Assembly: GCA_025738555.1 (NCBI GenBank)
Contig: JAOVFP010000004.1
Span: 1,922,001 to 1,986,000, forward strand
Length of the DNA stretch: 64,000 nt
Source of the DNA: Cyathus striatus
Lineage: Eukaryota > Basidiomycota > Agaricomycetes > Agaricales > Nidulariaceae
Direction: 5' to 3'
Under the pieces are notes generated by a model that saw nothing but the letters and a program-made list of their open reading frames with translations, was not told the DNA's origin and made no database searches. Every line of letters starts with the position of its first letter. Positions within the stretch are counted from its first letter, which is position 1. Of the stretch, positions 1 through 11,471 are shown piece by piece. A program made the position numbers and the translations under genes.

Positions 1-1554
1 TACTCTCCCCAGTTTCGGTATCAAGCCCACTATCAAAGAATACCATACTGAAGACCGCCTGCAGGATTTATTAGTTGTCTAAACAATCGTTGAATAATAA
101 TATACAAACGCAAACAAATGTTCCAGGTAGGAAAAACATTGTCACCACCGCAATTCTATACTCTTTCAGTTTAGTAATTACTTGTCGAGTCAAGACCATA
201 ATACGCACGTAATCATAGATGAACTGTCCCTCTGAGCATCCTGTGCAATCTTCGCCGTATCTTTTGCAATCTGAACATTGGTTTCACTGTCCCTCTGGAA
301 TCGTAAATTGAATGCAAGATTTATCTGAATATCAAGACGTTTCTCGAAATCCCTGTACCAATTAAGTGTGTATCTCGCACAACGTTGTTTGGCATGCAAA
401 GCCTCCGTGATGTATGTGAGCGTCGATTTTGGGAAAGCATTAGCCTCCTTTATAACCTCGACCATAGATTGAAAAAACGTCAGTTGGCTGCAGAATTCTT
501 CGCAACGTGATGCACTAGTGCATAACTGTTGTGATAACCCATGTAGGTCTCGTATATGAGAGTCATTGATTGTGGGTAATTTAGCATGTTTAGCCTCCTG
601 ACATAAAGGCGTTAAGGATGGGTTCTGGTGGAATATAGTCACCTACAGCTCTTATAATTTGATGAGTTAAATCGTAAAAATGAACGCTAATTTGGTCTGT
701 AAAAACAATTTCAGAAAGCAATGAATCGATAATGAAAGGGGCTGGAAGCTTTATGACACCAAGCTGCTTGACTTTGTCTGATAGCTCAGATGGAGCATGC
801 CCAACAAAATACACCGCTGAATGAGTTGGTATATCATATGAGAAGTGAACCATGGGATGGGTCCCTCTCAAGAGCGTATCATAGTAATAACTTCCTTCTG
901 TTTCAGAGTTTCAGATATGTTACTGGTAAGACACATTATGCGACTTCTGTAAGAACTGACCAATTCGAGAAAGCATCCCATTGTCATCATAATTAGTGAA
1001 GCAACATTGCTGTACGGGTGTATAAGATTTATATGAGGTTCGATAGACGAAGATAGGTGATATGTTATAAGCATGTTGAAGCTTGATCATTGTTTGAGGA
1101 TTGGCAAGAATTGCTAATGTGGTATGAGAAGAGTCGGCAAGATAAAGATTAAAAATCAACCATATAATCCAGATTTTACGTCCCCACTATACCGGGATTT
1201 CAGGAAGCTGAGTATTGAACGTTCATATTAGGCAAGGTGTCTTTTTCGGGAACATACAAAACGGTCAGCGCCGGCTTGGAGTCAGTGTTCTGGACCTAAT
1301 TCTTATATTAGCTTGTATGCACATACTAACTCAACAGTCTAGAAGATTACGCTTTCTATATATCTTACTACTTCTTCATGCCCAAGATTCCTTCTCCAAA
1401 GAGCAATACCTTCACCAGGAGTATCTCCACAAACAACCTCAAGGATGTCAATGGAGGTTTTTACCATGGAAGCTGCTCTGGAGTTGACACAGTTTTTTTC
1501 GAAGTCATATGCAGCCTTAAGTTCTGAGTCTGGATGTGCAACCTTTAGCTGCAT
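1..1554 (-). pseudogene. CorA-like transmembrane protein, group III copy 1, cut by window edge
   Basis: The reading starts at the ATG at 1554-1552 (MQLKVAHPDSEL) and runs leftward through several exons. It ends in a region with AKDTAKIAQDAQRDSSSMIT, followed by an exon encoding AVFSMVFFDSGLDTETGES at 1-60, so the last membrane segment lies outside the window. The long helical region before DSSSM, then two membrane segments with a PGTF-like turn, is the plan of fungal CorA-like proteins (Mg2+ channel superfamily), although the classical GMN pore motif is absent. A TGA at 1202-1200 interrupts exon 2 where the paralogues have Arg (alignment ASxNPGIVGT against LSRQTGVRIP). This looks like CGA to TGA, and the copy at 33.4-36.7 kb carries the same stop. 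I therefore call it a pseudogene, unless splicing avoids the stop. The family assignment is fairly sure; transport of Mg2+ is not shown. Confidence 0.7.
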
Positions 1555-2087
1555 GTTGGAATTCGCAGGTTAGGTAAAAGAGGGGAAGAAAGAAAAGGAA
1601 GGGATGAAGTATTAATACAGCGATAGTGTACATTATATTTAAATGCTATCACAGTGATGCGCCACACTGACAGGCTACCACAGGACGCAATCATGTTGCG
1701 ATCAAGTCGTATAGCACCTCAGACAAAATTGAAAGGATCGTGATTCGTGGTAGATAACACCGGCCCGGTACAGTTTGTGCATAGTACTTAGCCTTCTGAA
1801 TTTTTTGGGAAGTGTTGATTGAAACAAGTTGAAGCTGCCTTAGAACAGTTCTATGTAAAAATATAATATCAAGCAAGTTAAAGCTGATGCATTCGTCCCA
1901 GTAAACAACTGCTTTACAAAGTTGTTAGTATTACAAAGATAAAAGTGAAACGTGGGAACGTGGGCGCTTATTATTATTAATACTTGTGTACTTATTATAG
2001 TAACTTATGTGAGATGTGACGCTCAGTAAAAACGGTAAGTCAGTGACATGTGGCCGAAATACACTAGTTTAGTCATCTGAGGGTCGA
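1555..2087. other. intergenic; nothing coding recognised
   Basis: This is AT-rich sequence upstream of the reverse CorA-like pseudogene. Parts resemble 36.7-37.1 kb, as expected from the segmental duplication. It contains no credible gene. Confidence 0.5.
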
Positions 2088-2470
2088 AGTTTGGTCGAAA
2101 TTGAGCAAGTGGTGACTAAAGTGCCAAAAATTTGATGTTAGTCCGACTATTGAATGACTGCAGTTAATTTTAAAATAATTCTATGTTTTCATCTCCACAC
2201 CACGAATATCTCTTTGCATACTTACCCAATTATTCTGTAATTTTGGATTCTGAATGTCATACCACTGCCCAATAGGTGTCCTGAATTATACTAAGATTAC
2301 ACAACAAATGAGTTTAAAATTCCGTTTTCAGTTCCAAAAGTTGCTGTCTATTTCGGGAACACTTAGGGATTAATGTTAATTAACCGCAGTCATTGATTTT
2401 GCATTCATTAGTCGGACTAACATCAAATTTTTGGCACTTTAGTCACCACTTGCTCAATTTCGACCAAACT
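2088..2470. mobile_element. MITE-like element with long terminal inverted repeats
   Basis: The left end (from AGTTTGGTCGAAATTGAGC at 2088) is the reverse complement of the right end (to 2470) over about 60 bp, and the similarity continues with a gap. The element is 383 bp and has no coding capacity. It directly abuts the point where the LamB/YcsF pseudogene begins (GACAGG at 2471), so insertion or recombination here probably cost that gene its 5' end. No clean target duplication was seen, so the superfamily is not assigned. Confidence 0.75.
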
Positions 2471-3990
2471 GACAGGGAGGGATTTGGCAGACGAGAGATG
2501 GAGATTTCATCTGTGAGCCCCTTCTACACTGCTCTCTTCGATGACGTTGCTCAAAGGTAGCTACAGGAAGAACTAAAGTCGTGCTTCATATACCAAGTCG
2601 GTGCACTCGCTGGATTTTTGAAAGCTCACGGAATCCCCTTGAACCACGTACGAGCTCCAGCTCTTCCTATACCGGTCCCATCTAGTAATCCATAGGTCAA
2701 ACCTCACGGTGCTGTCTACGGCCAATGCGCCCGCTCAGCACCTCTCGCAAGTGCTGCTGTGTCCGTCGCGAAAGTGTTCTCAACGCCCGACAACCCCAAC
2801 GTCAAATTCGTAGGTCTCGCAGGGACAGAACACGAAATAGCCGCCAAGAAGGAGAGAGTTCCATTCATCCTGTGCAAAGTCGCTTTTTGGTCATGAGGGC
2901 GTGTTTTTGGAGAGATACTTTCATGCGGCGAGGCATATTAAGATTCAGATTCAATTCCATAGGGCTTCATGGGACTCTGCTGTACGCTTTCAAGAAGTGC
3001 GCGACCAATGGCTCAAGGATGTTGTCAGAGGGACAAATCAATTTTTTAATATTGACGAAATCTTGACCATAAGTGAAAATGAAACCCAGTTCTCGCCCAT
3101 TCAAGCTGTCGTGAATTCGGAATCCCCGAAGAAAAGTGTTAAATGTCGACAGGTGAGACTTAGACCCGACGCAAGTACGCTTGGTGTTTAATGAAACTTA
3201 GGCAGGAGACTCTGGGATACTAGTAGAATTCGGAGATATGAAGCTCGACCTGTTCACGAGAGCACGGATCCATGCATTTGAAGAGATCATTCGTAGCAAT
3301 ACAAACCCTGGAACATGGATATTATGCCCATGCATACGGTCTGTTTTGGTTAGGATTCCAAATATGCATGTCCTTATGACATATCACTTACAACCATGGT
3401 GTGGTAGTGCCTTTTCGATCCCACAAAGGTATCTCAAACTGCATTCTTGAACCTTCTCCTGTCTGCGGAAAAAGACTGGCCCGGCTCAGTTGTGGGAATG
3501 AAATTCAGGGTTCGAAAGATAACATTCCCTATTGCTCTAGATGATCGTTGGAACCGAGATGCGTTAGAGCGCTACATGCGTAGCACGAGAGATAAAGCAG
3601 TTTACCTTCCAAGTAACATTGAATATGTAGCGCGTAACAATGGCTTATCGGGAAAAGAGGAAGCTCTTCAGAAGCTGGTTGGCTGCGACTGGGTGAGTCG
3701 CCATTAAACCGTCAAACATTTTAGCATGTCTAACCCATAAATTAGATTGGCCTTGGGGTCGGGTTTTATCTTGCTTGCCCATTCTTGATTCCGCTGGACC
3801 CTCGCTGCAAGCTTGTAGAGCAAAAATGAACTCTTCAAGGACGTATACACCTAGGGTAGATAGAATTTCAACATGGGTATTTGGCCACCAATCGCTTCGC
3901 GGATCCCGTATGACTTACGTATCCCCAGAATTTCCGCTTTGAGACATTTGGGATGAAGCTTTCCAGAACTGGATGCTACCTTCATAATCT
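2471..3990 (+). pseudogene. collapsed LamB/YcsF - urea-carboxylase-type locus
   Basis: This is a decayed copy of the 37.4-43.9 kb locus. From about 2475 it encodes LamB/YcsF remnants (GFGRREMEISSVSPFYTA, then QVGALAGFLKAHGIPLNH), with a TAG in place of a Trp codon near 2559. At about 2878 it jumps within a few bases to the middle of the biotin carboxylase ([18 protein letters not shown]). At about 2950 it jumps again, into the AHS1 part (ASWDSAVRFQEVRDQW), having lost the rest of the carboxylase and all of AHS2. AHS1 homology continues ([19 protein letters not shown] near 3220-3280; [19 protein letters not shown] near 3538-3595) to about 3870. It then jumps to sequence found downstream of the intact gene (3890-4010 matches 43800-43925). 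At least three internal deletions make it non-functional. Confidence 0.88.
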
Positions 3991-4395
3991 CAGTAAGGCT
4001 TTTCGGAGCTGCGATGAATATGTTTTGAATATTTCACAACTTGGTAGAAGCCTTTTGCTCTTAACAAGACGTATATTGGGATTACGACTATACGTTAGTG
4101 TACTACAATAGCCAGTCAGTTTAATTTTTATGTCAGTAACTTCCAACAGAGAATTCTTTGAAAATAATTTAGTTTGAAATTGCAATACACAGCCAGACCT
4201 AGAAACCTCACGTCGGCTTACCATGTGTACGGCGGCGCCTGGGGGGCGATAAATGTTGATTACGCTGTGATACAGTGATAGAAGTGAGAATATATCGACC
4301 ACGGGGAAAGGTGGCAGTTATGTTTTATTTATTTTTTGACCAATATATAACCACTTGGATCATCGTGTCTGAATGTGTAACATTCCTTCCTCCAG

Positions 4396-7300
4396 ATGGA
4401 TTCCCTCTCCGGTGCAGCTTCTAGCTTGTTCACAAAGGACTCTGTAGTCCTCCCCACAATCGTAGTGTTGGCAGTAATAACTGATAACTGTGGCATATTC
4501 ATACTTCAACAGCCCAGGCTACAAGGTAAGTATCAAGAAGCTTCTCTCGTATGGATCACTCACTCAGACTCCAAACCCGCAATAAATAGCTTAGACACAT
4601 TCCTACGATAGGCTTTACAGCCCCATTCCTTTCTCATATCAGTGCAGTCCGCTTTGATACGCATGTAAAAGAAATGCAACATACTGTAAATTTAAATTCT
4701 TTACGTCTCGATTTCGAGACGCCAGTACCGAGTGCGTCGAGTGAGGAAACAGCGGGGAGGGGCTGAGTTCCCGCGCCGCCTCCCATAATACACCAAGGGA
4801 TTAAACAAATAAACCTAATAAAACACATACTCCGCCTCAGTACTGGTTTTAATTCCTTAAACCAATAAAATAATGTATTACTTTACCTTTAAAAAGAACG
4901 ACGTTGCATTCTGTACAATGAGTATCAGACACCTAGAGCAGACAAAATGACTAATGACAAAAGTCAGCACGCGATACAAAGTATGGAGATTGACAGAACA
5001 CGGACTTACTAAATCCCCAAGACCCAGACCCTGAGCCACTAAGACATGAGATCAGCGAGCTTGAGTGACGACAACGAGATGACGAAACAACGAGACAACG
5101 AAACAGTGAGACAGAGAGGGAGAGCGCGAGAAGTGGGGAAAGGAAGAAAGAACGGAACAAGAATGAGTACCCCAACGGTCAGGAGTCCACGCGGAAGCGG
5201 AAACCCGACCCGAGAGGCCGATGTAAATGAAATTGATGCAAGCAGCTGCCGCTGCCGCATCGGCTAATTACCCGATTAGGAAGGTAACCGATGGGACGCT
5301 CAAACAAGCGCGCGTTGCAGAATGGGAGCGCGTTGGGTTATGCGCACGATTGGCTGACCGCCGTCTGGGCGCTGACGCAGCGGTTGCTTATACACGGACC
5401 GGTGAAATGTCCGGAAAATATATCACATTTTATTACTGCGCAATTTGTAATTAAGTACATAGAAAACGGTATATATTAGGGGAAGAGGGAAGAAATAAGG
5501 CAGGAACTGCCAGGCATTCTTCCCTCCCATAGACAGGGTGTGTAAAGACGAGAATCAGATATAGTTACGAGACGTTTTGATACCGAGAAATGCGTACCGC
5601 GATACCGAATTAAATCTGAACTTGACTTTGAATACTTTGACGCGAGAACGAAAATAGCCTAAGTTTAACTTGTCTATTTTTAACTTGATCTAAATTTGGA
5701 CTTGAACACAATTGCGCCCCTCGAACTTACTGACTTCGCACCTCGGGATTTAAAGTTGATTATTATATTTGGGATTTACATTCTAAGTATTTAATAAACT
5801 AACTACTCTCGTCGCGTGACTCAACAGCTTCTTTCTAGGCAATGACATTGACATGATGGAGGGCCACCGCCGTGTACGTAGTAGCCAGATGGATCACAGT
5901 AGAAGATGCTAACCATGTACACCAGTACAAATGCGGTGTCTTCAAAGTTCCTCGACTGAGCGGATGGTTAGTCGTCCTTCATGGGCCGCGGTATCTGGAG
6001 GAACTAGCGAAAGCACCGGAAGACACATTTTCGACGACGGATATCCTAGAGAGCGTGAGTATCCGTTCCCAGCCTTCCCGTGCTCGCAGGCAAGTATCTG
6101 ATCATCTGAGCAGGAATTCCAAGTCAGCTACACAATGGGCTCCGAATTGACCAACGACCCATCCATGTGCCTGTGGTCCGCAACAATCTCACCAGGAACC
6201 TCGCATTCGTCATTCCGGAGCTTAGAGAGGAGATATAAGCTTCTTTCAATGATATCATCCCACCTTCCCAAGGTACGTCCGTTCAGTTAGAATTCGAGTA
6301 GGAAAGTCTAACATGTGGGGTTGGTTCCTAAAATGTACACCGTTCAAGGTCAGCGAGGTTCTCTTGAAGATCGTAGGGAGGGTATCGAACCGGACGTTCG
6401 TAGGATTGCCATTATGTACGTGCTTTCTCTTCCAGTGGATAACATGTACACCTAACGCTCGATAACAGGCCGCGACGAAAAGTTCGTCGACATCTGCATG
6501 AACTATGCCAAGGATGTCCCCTTGTCTGGTATGATCATGAACATGTTTGTTCCCCCCTTCCTTCGAAGGTACGTCTTCCATCAAGAATACCCATAACATC
6601 CGACAAACGAGCAATCGCCAGACTAGCCATGGCAACCGTCCTCACGGGCGCTCCAAATGGACTAAAAGCAGCCATGCCTTACATCGAAAAACTCGCCGCA
6701 GAGAGAAAGGGCAAGCTAGGCCAAGTGAACGAGGACTACGTCACCGACGCTATATCATAGATCTTTGAATACATGATTGGCAAGGAAATCTCCACTGAAA
6801 CACTCACAAAGCGTATCTTCCACTTGAGCATGGCCGGTGTGCACACGACCACCTTGGTAAACCATCCCACCACCTCCTCCCCACCTTCCTTAGCTGACCA
6901 GGAGAGCCTCAGACATTCCTCCACGCATTGTACGACTTGGCTTCCCGCCCCGAGTACATCCTCCCCTCCGCCAGGAAGTCGAAGAAATCGTGAACGAAGA
7001 AGGATGGACCAAAGCCTTAGTGGACAGAATGAAAAGATCGACAGCTTCCTAAAAGAAAGTCAACGTCTAAAGCACTTCAGCAACCGTATGTCCTTCCCCC
7101 CCTTCCGCTTCCCCTCCAAGCTCACGCCACTAACCCCCACATTGGACAGTAATCACAATGCGCAAAGCCCGAAAAGACTACAAACTCTGGGACGGCACGA
7201 TCATCCCCAAAGGCACCGACATAGGATACCACGTCATGCCCGTACACCACAACACCGAGAACTTCCCCAACCCCGACACATTCGACGGACTCCGCCTCGT

Positions 7301-7545
7301 CAACGGATGGGCACAAGTTCGATTTGTCCTCTGTCAACAACAAGTTTCTGATCTTCAGCGTGGGGAAGCATGCGTGTCCCGGGCGATACTTCGCCGCGAA
7401 CGAGCTGAAGATGCTCTTGTCCCACATTGTCCTGAATTATGATATTAAGCTGGAGAATGAGGGTGTAAGGCCGAAGGATATGCAGCTCGATTTCAGGCAG
7501 CTGCCTAATAATAAGGCCCAGGTGTTGTTCAGGAAGCGTGCTTGA
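4396..7545 (+). pseudogene. cytochrome P450 pseudogene, copy 1
   Basis: A membrane-anchored fungal P450 starts at MDSLSGAASSLFTKD (4396) and ends at 7545. The visible landmarks are an I-helix segment (IFHLSMAGVHTTTL, 6810-6855), an ExxR-type segment (FLKESQRLKHFSN), an HxNTENFPNPDTFDG segment, and the heme loop FSVGKHACPGRYF with its Cys ligand (about 7351-7390). The set resembles ent-kaurene-oxidase-like P450s of agaricomycetes. It is dead: TAA after REEI (about 6237), TAG within DAIS-IFEY (about 6758), a 1-nt loss at ILPLRQ (about 6965), a small deletion before the heme exon (about 7305), and a solo LTR in intron 1. Compared with the copy at 51.5-53.4 kb it keeps the middle exons (near 6335-6430) that the other copy lost. 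The substrate is unknown. Confidence 0.88.
4655..5826. mobile_element. solo LTR in intron 1 of the P450 pseudogene
   Basis: A 1,172-bp block starts TGATACGCATG and ends GACTCAACA, giving the 5'-TG...CA-3' LTR ends. It is flanked by the direct repeat GCTT (4651-4654 and 5827-5830). The empty site is seen in the other P450 copy (51785-51800), where the same intron runs straight through. A TATA-like GGTATATATTAGG occurs at about 5468. There is no internal gag-pol, hence a solo LTR; the retrotransposon family was not determined. Confidence 0.82.
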
Positions 7546-7688
7546 GTGTGTAGGTAGGGAGTGTTTATCACTGTGGATGTTGTACAACTTCTTGTATTCT
7601 TGTTATGTTTAACTGAAATATATGGGTATATCTCAGTATCAATACAGGGAGCGGGTATAGCGCATGCGAACCGAAAGTATGTAGGGAA

Positions 7689-7911
7689 CTAATCTGAGGC
7701 TGGGCTAGGAATGCGGGAATGGATACCGGAGTATCGACCAGCGAAAAACAAAGAGATTTCATTGGCCAGATCCGCTGCATGAATGAGTAGAAGATCGTGC
7801 CTGTCCCCTGGTATCGTGACAATCTTGGATAGTTTCTGCGAAGATGGAGGGAGAGCGCTCAGGATCAGACCTGAGTACTTGAATGGCACAATTGGATCAT
7901 TTGTCCCCTAT
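7689..7911 (-). pseudogene. orphan last exon of an alpha/beta hydrolase
   Basis: This exon matches the last exon of the hydrolase gene at 53.5-55.0 kb. It reads GTNDPIVPFKYSGLILSALP and ends with SGIHSRIPSPASD and a stop at 7689. The acid region (ND) survives. In the catalytic His region GGGHDLP of the intact gene, this copy reads GDRHDLL. No upstream exons follow beyond 7912, where homology to the complete gene is lost. It is the truncated end of the duplicated block, not an expressed gene. Confidence 0.82.
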
Positions 7912-8630
7912 CAGCGTTGAATTAGCAGGCGATATGAGTAGATAATGCATGCAGTGCATTGGTGCTCTCTGCAGTCGCACCGGGCCAACGTACAGCTGAC
8001 AGCTCGCTCGCTGGGAATGTAGGTGGCGGGGGAAGAGGAAAGATAAGGTGGAATTGTGGTTGGTCGACATTAGGTTATAGTGTGTGGATCTGGCTAATGT
8101 ACGGTGTGTTGGGGAAAGAGAGGGTTTGAGGATGGGCAGGGTGTATTGAGTGTGTATAATTGATGACGTCACGCGGGGTCTCGAATTCGGATTTCGTCCG
8201 ACGGTAAATTTATTCACCCATCTGTCTGAGACGACTGGTACGCATACGCTAACAACACATAATTGATTTATCGACAGTGGTACAAGACTCAAGTTGGGCT
8301 ATAGGATACTCTCAGACTATCTGGAACAAATATATACTCTACCACAACCTCAAGTCTCAAGAAGGATAACTGACCAGTATGTATGTCGGTCAAGTAAGGT
8401 TTAACGAACGGTCTGATTGTGACTGATAACAATGCACGTAACTAATAATATCCGGTTACCAAATATGTGCAGCACTTGTGACCTGTCCAAGATTATACAG
8501 CACTTACTCGCACACAGATGGCTTCGGATAGTTTGATCCTTTGTGGAAGGAAACTAATAAAAGGGCCACATTCACACACCTTATCGCTTTCTCCCCGTAT
8601 CACTGTTTCCTCACTGCGCTGCTCTCAGAA
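7912..8630. promoter_or_regulatory. intergenic, with promoter block shared by the two group II CorA-like genes
   Basis: 7912-8400 shows nothing coding. From about 8447 to 8630 the sequence matches 11266-11471 (for example CCTGTCCAAGATT, CAGCACTTACT and GATGGCTTCGGATA), so promoter and gene were duplicated together. The shared stretch is the best candidate for their common promoter. Confidence 0.5.
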
Positions 8631-10219
8631 ATGCTTCTTAAAGTTACACGACCAGAGATGGACCTTCAAGAGGCGAATCTGTTTGAGATTTGTGCAAGTC
8701 ATCCAGATGCTATAATTCGGAAGACCTCGATGGATGTATTGGAAGTCAACAATGACCTCCTGACAGATGAAGATAAGGTGGTGTGGAAAGAGGACCTCGA
8801 TCATGGTGAGGTGCTACATTATCTTGAAAATGTATGCGAACATAAGTCGAAATATGAAGACGGTGGCTAATATTTGGTTAAGGTTGTCAATGAAAAACCC
8901 AAGTTCACAGTGTTGTACGTTTTCCACGGAAATGATTTCATACAGCATTCTTATGCGCCGTGGCAAGATTTATCGCGACAAACTGGAGTGAGGATACCAG
9001 AAGATACGGTTGGTTCCCTTTATTTTAAACGTACATTTATTCAAGTTATATATATCTGAATATGTGAGATAGTATCGTTGATAGATCCACAAACAATGGT
9101 CAAGCTTCAAAACATCTACAATCTATCCCCGGCTTTCGCGAAACAGGTTACTTTCCCAAATATTTCACCTATGCATTACAACTATTTTACAAAATGTAAT
9201 GCTCAAGGTGATGTTATAGGAGTCGGTGAGCAATCAACGGTTCTCATCGTTTTCTTGCTAAACTGCAACTTCTGTAGAAGGAACTTACTTCTGCGACACC
9301 ATGTCGAGCATGGAAGTTCCATTGGTTCACTTCACCTACGACTTCCTTGCCCCATCAGCCGTCTATTTTATTTCTCGTTACCCACGAAGCTTGGCCAAGG
9401 ACTGGCTGAAGGACTATCAAATTGACAAACTATCAACACCATTTACTATCGACCTCATCTTTGTTAAATACCATCTTGACTCCATCATCAGAGCTTTTGA
9501 AAGCAGGTCGACATCAATCATAACAATACTAAGTCGCAACCCATCTATGCTAACTTTATAATTCTAACAACAATGACATATATCAGGAGAGTTGTCATAG
9601 TCAGCTATCCAAAACCGATAATTCAAATATAAAATATCTTCACAGCGAAATGAAAGGTTTGGATGCTACAATTGCACAATGTGAAGCTTTGGAAAGTCAA
9701 ATATCATTCATTATCTCTATTATCGACACCCTGATGCAAGGCAAAGCGATATCACAAGCAGAGCATACACATATCATGGAAACATTGCAAGCTCATCAAC
9801 GGCGCAAAGCGTGTACTCTAAATTGGCTCCTAAATTTCCGAAAGCGCCTTGATGTGCAATTGAACTATGCGTTTCAGCTGTGTACCGAACAGCGGGGAGA
9901 AGAAACTGTGAAACCTGCAAATACTACGGATCAGAATGCTGAGGGAGTCAAACAGAAGTGTGTAGGATAATTGTGATATTATTGCCGAAGCCATTCACTG
10001 ACATACTGAAACCCTGAAGTGGACCTATGAAGATGATCTCCGGCACTGTAACAATATTCGTTCCTGTTCGTGTTTCATTTTTATCCCTGTTTCCAAGTCT
10101 TGATTAAAGCCTGTTTCTTGTAGATGCTCTTTACTGTGGTGTTCATTTTTGCGATCATTTATATGGAAAAGGCCTTAAGCGAACTGCCAGAGAAAAAACC
10201 AAAAACAGAGCATCCTTAG
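8631..10219 (+). CDS. CorA-like membrane protein, group II copy 1
   Basis: The start is ATG 8631 (MLLKVTRPEMDLQEANLFEI). Later exons give NEKPKFTVLYVFHGNDF (about 8888), DPQTMVKLQNIYNLSPAF (about 9086), PLVHFTYDFLAPSAVYFI (about 9316), then a helical stalk with QAHQRRKACTLNWLLNFRKR (about 9790-9850). Two hydrophobic exons close the gene: MKMISGTVTIFVPVRVSF (about 10028) and MLFTVVFIFAIIYMEKAL (about 10122), with stop TAG 10217-10219. This order matches the other family members, but the turn after membrane segment 1 is degenerate (VPVR instead of LPGT) and segment 2 is short. No internal stop was seen with plausible GT-AG splicing; exon edges are by eye. The tandem sister is at 11472. Ion transport is doubtful given the missing pore motif. 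Confidence 0.6.
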
Positions 10220-11265
10220 GAAGAAGAGAATATAGATTTCTTCTGTGAGGATGGATGAGTGTGTCTATTGTGTATGCACTACGTAGCAGCTGGCATGCAA
10301 TGAGTGTAGTAACAATACTTAGTTGAAAATGTACATACCACTGGGCGGTCGCTGGGGCTCCATTTGGTGGACACACCATCGAAATAGTGACATCACTTGT
10401 TGCACTCGCAGTCCCTGCTTGGTCCCTGCGTTCTTCATTGATATATTGGACATTTCTGTAGTTTCTGGGGAGAAGACGGATTTTTTTATTTTAATGCTTG
10501 ATCATTGCTAGGTGACTAGTTGACTAGTGTCGAGAGTTTCAACGCGTCATCAGGAGAATCTGAATCTTACATATGTACATGTGACCTTCCCTGGCTAGCG
10601 CGACTGCGTTTTTGCGTTGCTTATTGACGGTTTGGTAGGCATTGTCTCCGATCGCGAGACAATTCTTATTGTTGTGCTGCCTGGTGCTATTTAGCGTTAT
10701 ATTAAGCGCTCAAAAAGTGATTCGAACCCCCGAGCCATGATTTAGGGCGGTAATATATGTAGTATCCCCACCGAGATTTAAAATAGAATTGATTTCGGCT
10801 CTTCCCTCTTTCGAGTAGCTTCGAAATTTTATATGGTATCCTAACAAAAGCTGTAGGCAGAGAGCAGTGCTGGGTGGTCAACGTAAAGTAGTGAACCCCG
10901 AGCTGATTGAATGTTCTCGGGGGCATTTAGTCATATTTTTTTTAGGTATTCTTAGCACAAAATGACAAGTAAAATGAACCATAAGAGTCACTAAGTGGCA
11001 CCTACAGCGTCTGATTCACACGATTAGCCCGACAGTTCACATCTTGTATCTATCCTGATTTCAGTCATCGTGAGTAAAACCTAGTATACCACTTCGTGAG
11101 CTTTGAAGAGTCGCTTTCCTCTGCACTGGTCTAGTATGGAAGAAAATTGTGAATAACGATAGGTACTTGTTGGGTGTAGCAACTAGTAAGCAACATGAGA
11201 AGTAAGCTAAGTTTAATCGGTCATTCAGACTGTGACTGTGATCACAGCTGCAAACGTATACTAGC
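10220..11265. other. intergenic; no gene seen
   Basis: It contains a short tRNA-B-box-like motif on the reverse strand (reverse complement of GATTCGAACCCCCGAGCC at about 10721) without a foldable tRNA. A stretch ACATGTGACCTTCCCTGGCT (about 10574) recurs near 29781, so it is probably the remains of dispersed repeats. Confidence 0.4.
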
Positions 11266-11471
11266 GATATCTGGTTCCCAAATATATGGTGACTGAGAAC
11301 CTGTCCAAGATTTTACAGCACTTACTGGCACGCGCACCGATGGCTTCGGATAATAGATTTCTGGCGGCAGCTTGACTGATATAAAAGCAACGAAATGAAG
11401 GGACCTACACCCCCACACTTCATCGTTTCCTCTTCATATCACAGTTTCCACACATACAGCTGCTTTCAGAA

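Noticed and set aside
5039..5267. Overlapping open frames on both strands around 5.0-5.3 kb
   Set aside because: They lie inside the solo LTR and have low-complexity Arg/Ser/Leu content.
10715..10760. Reverse-strand tRNA suggested by a GGTTCGAATC-like B box
   Set aside because: No matching A box or stems at tRNA spacing.
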